DNA from: Nitrospira defluvii
GTDB lineage: Bacteria > Nitrospirota > Nitrospiria > Nitrospirales > Nitrospiraceae
Direction: 5' to 3'
Length of the DNA stretch: 6,083 nt
NCBI GenBank assembly: GCA_016199015.1
Contig: JACQHN010000040.1
Coordinates: 1 to 6,083 of the forward strand
Of this stretch, positions 6,032 through 6,083 are shown one piece after another. Position 1 is the first letter of the stretch. Each line of letters begins with the position of its first letter. The translations under genes and the position numbers were made by a program. A model generated the notes under the pieces. It did not search any database. It was not told the DNA's origin and worked only from the letters and a program-made list of their open reading frames with translations.

Positions 6032-6083
6032 CAGGATGCGGAAAAAGTCCGCCAGCGGCGTTCTCGCATCGCTCAGAGGCTCA
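6032..6083. repeat. Left end of a Nitrospira-type intergenic repeat (cut by window edge)
   Basis: The segment opens GCAGGATGCGGAAAAAGTCC and contains the small stem GCGGA-AAAAG-TCCGC (6037-6051). I recognise this wording from memory as part of a roughly 120-base, high-copy intergenic element of Nitrospira genomes, whose far end carries the inverted counterpart. Only this end is visible and no second copy lies in the window, so the repeat nature rests on recall. Confidence 0.5.

Overview
This is a GC-rich bacterial window that most resembles Nitrospira (phylum Nitrospirota). The clue is a sequence at the right edge (about 6032-6083) that I recognise from memory as a recurrent intergenic repeat of Nitrospira genomes. 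An alginate-export-family porin, a FhlA-type sigma-54 activator and several small lineage-type hypothetical proteins fit that assignment, but no rRNA or marker gene confirms it.

Left block (1-916, plus strand): the C-terminal part of a DEAD-box RNA helicase is followed closely by a small protein of unknown function, probably read from the same transcript. A strong hairpin at 879-918 closes this block. Left-middle block (896-1420, minus strand): two small, very basic, unrecognised proteins lie head to tail. The second appears to start at an ATC codon behind a perfect Shine-Dalgarno sequence, and its last codons lie inside the shared hairpin. The stretch 1421-1787 holds no supported gene, only a 12-bp hairpin.

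Right block (5711 down to 1788, minus strand): this looks like one operon. A near-perfect sigma-54 promoter (5696-5711) with an IHF-consensus site upstream (5738-5750) precedes a secreted alpha-helical protein of unknown function (5592-5101), an alginate-export-family outer-membrane beta-barrel (about 5057-3406) and a GAF/AAA+/Fis-HTH sigma-54 activator (3342-1788). The simplest model is that the activator drives the operon that encodes it. A weaker sigma-54-like element overlaps the porin stop codon, just before the activator gene.

The porin and activator reading frames are broken at several places: single-base shifts at 5044-5051, 3551-3553, 3055-3059 and 2692-2695, and an internal TGA at 3487-3489. 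Restoring one base at each shift gives whole-codon lengths (549 and 518 residues) and intact family motifs. The lesions are therefore either homopolymer sequencing errors or very recent decay. From 5612 to the right edge there is regulatory sequence, one doubtful 29-codon ORF and the truncated repeat.
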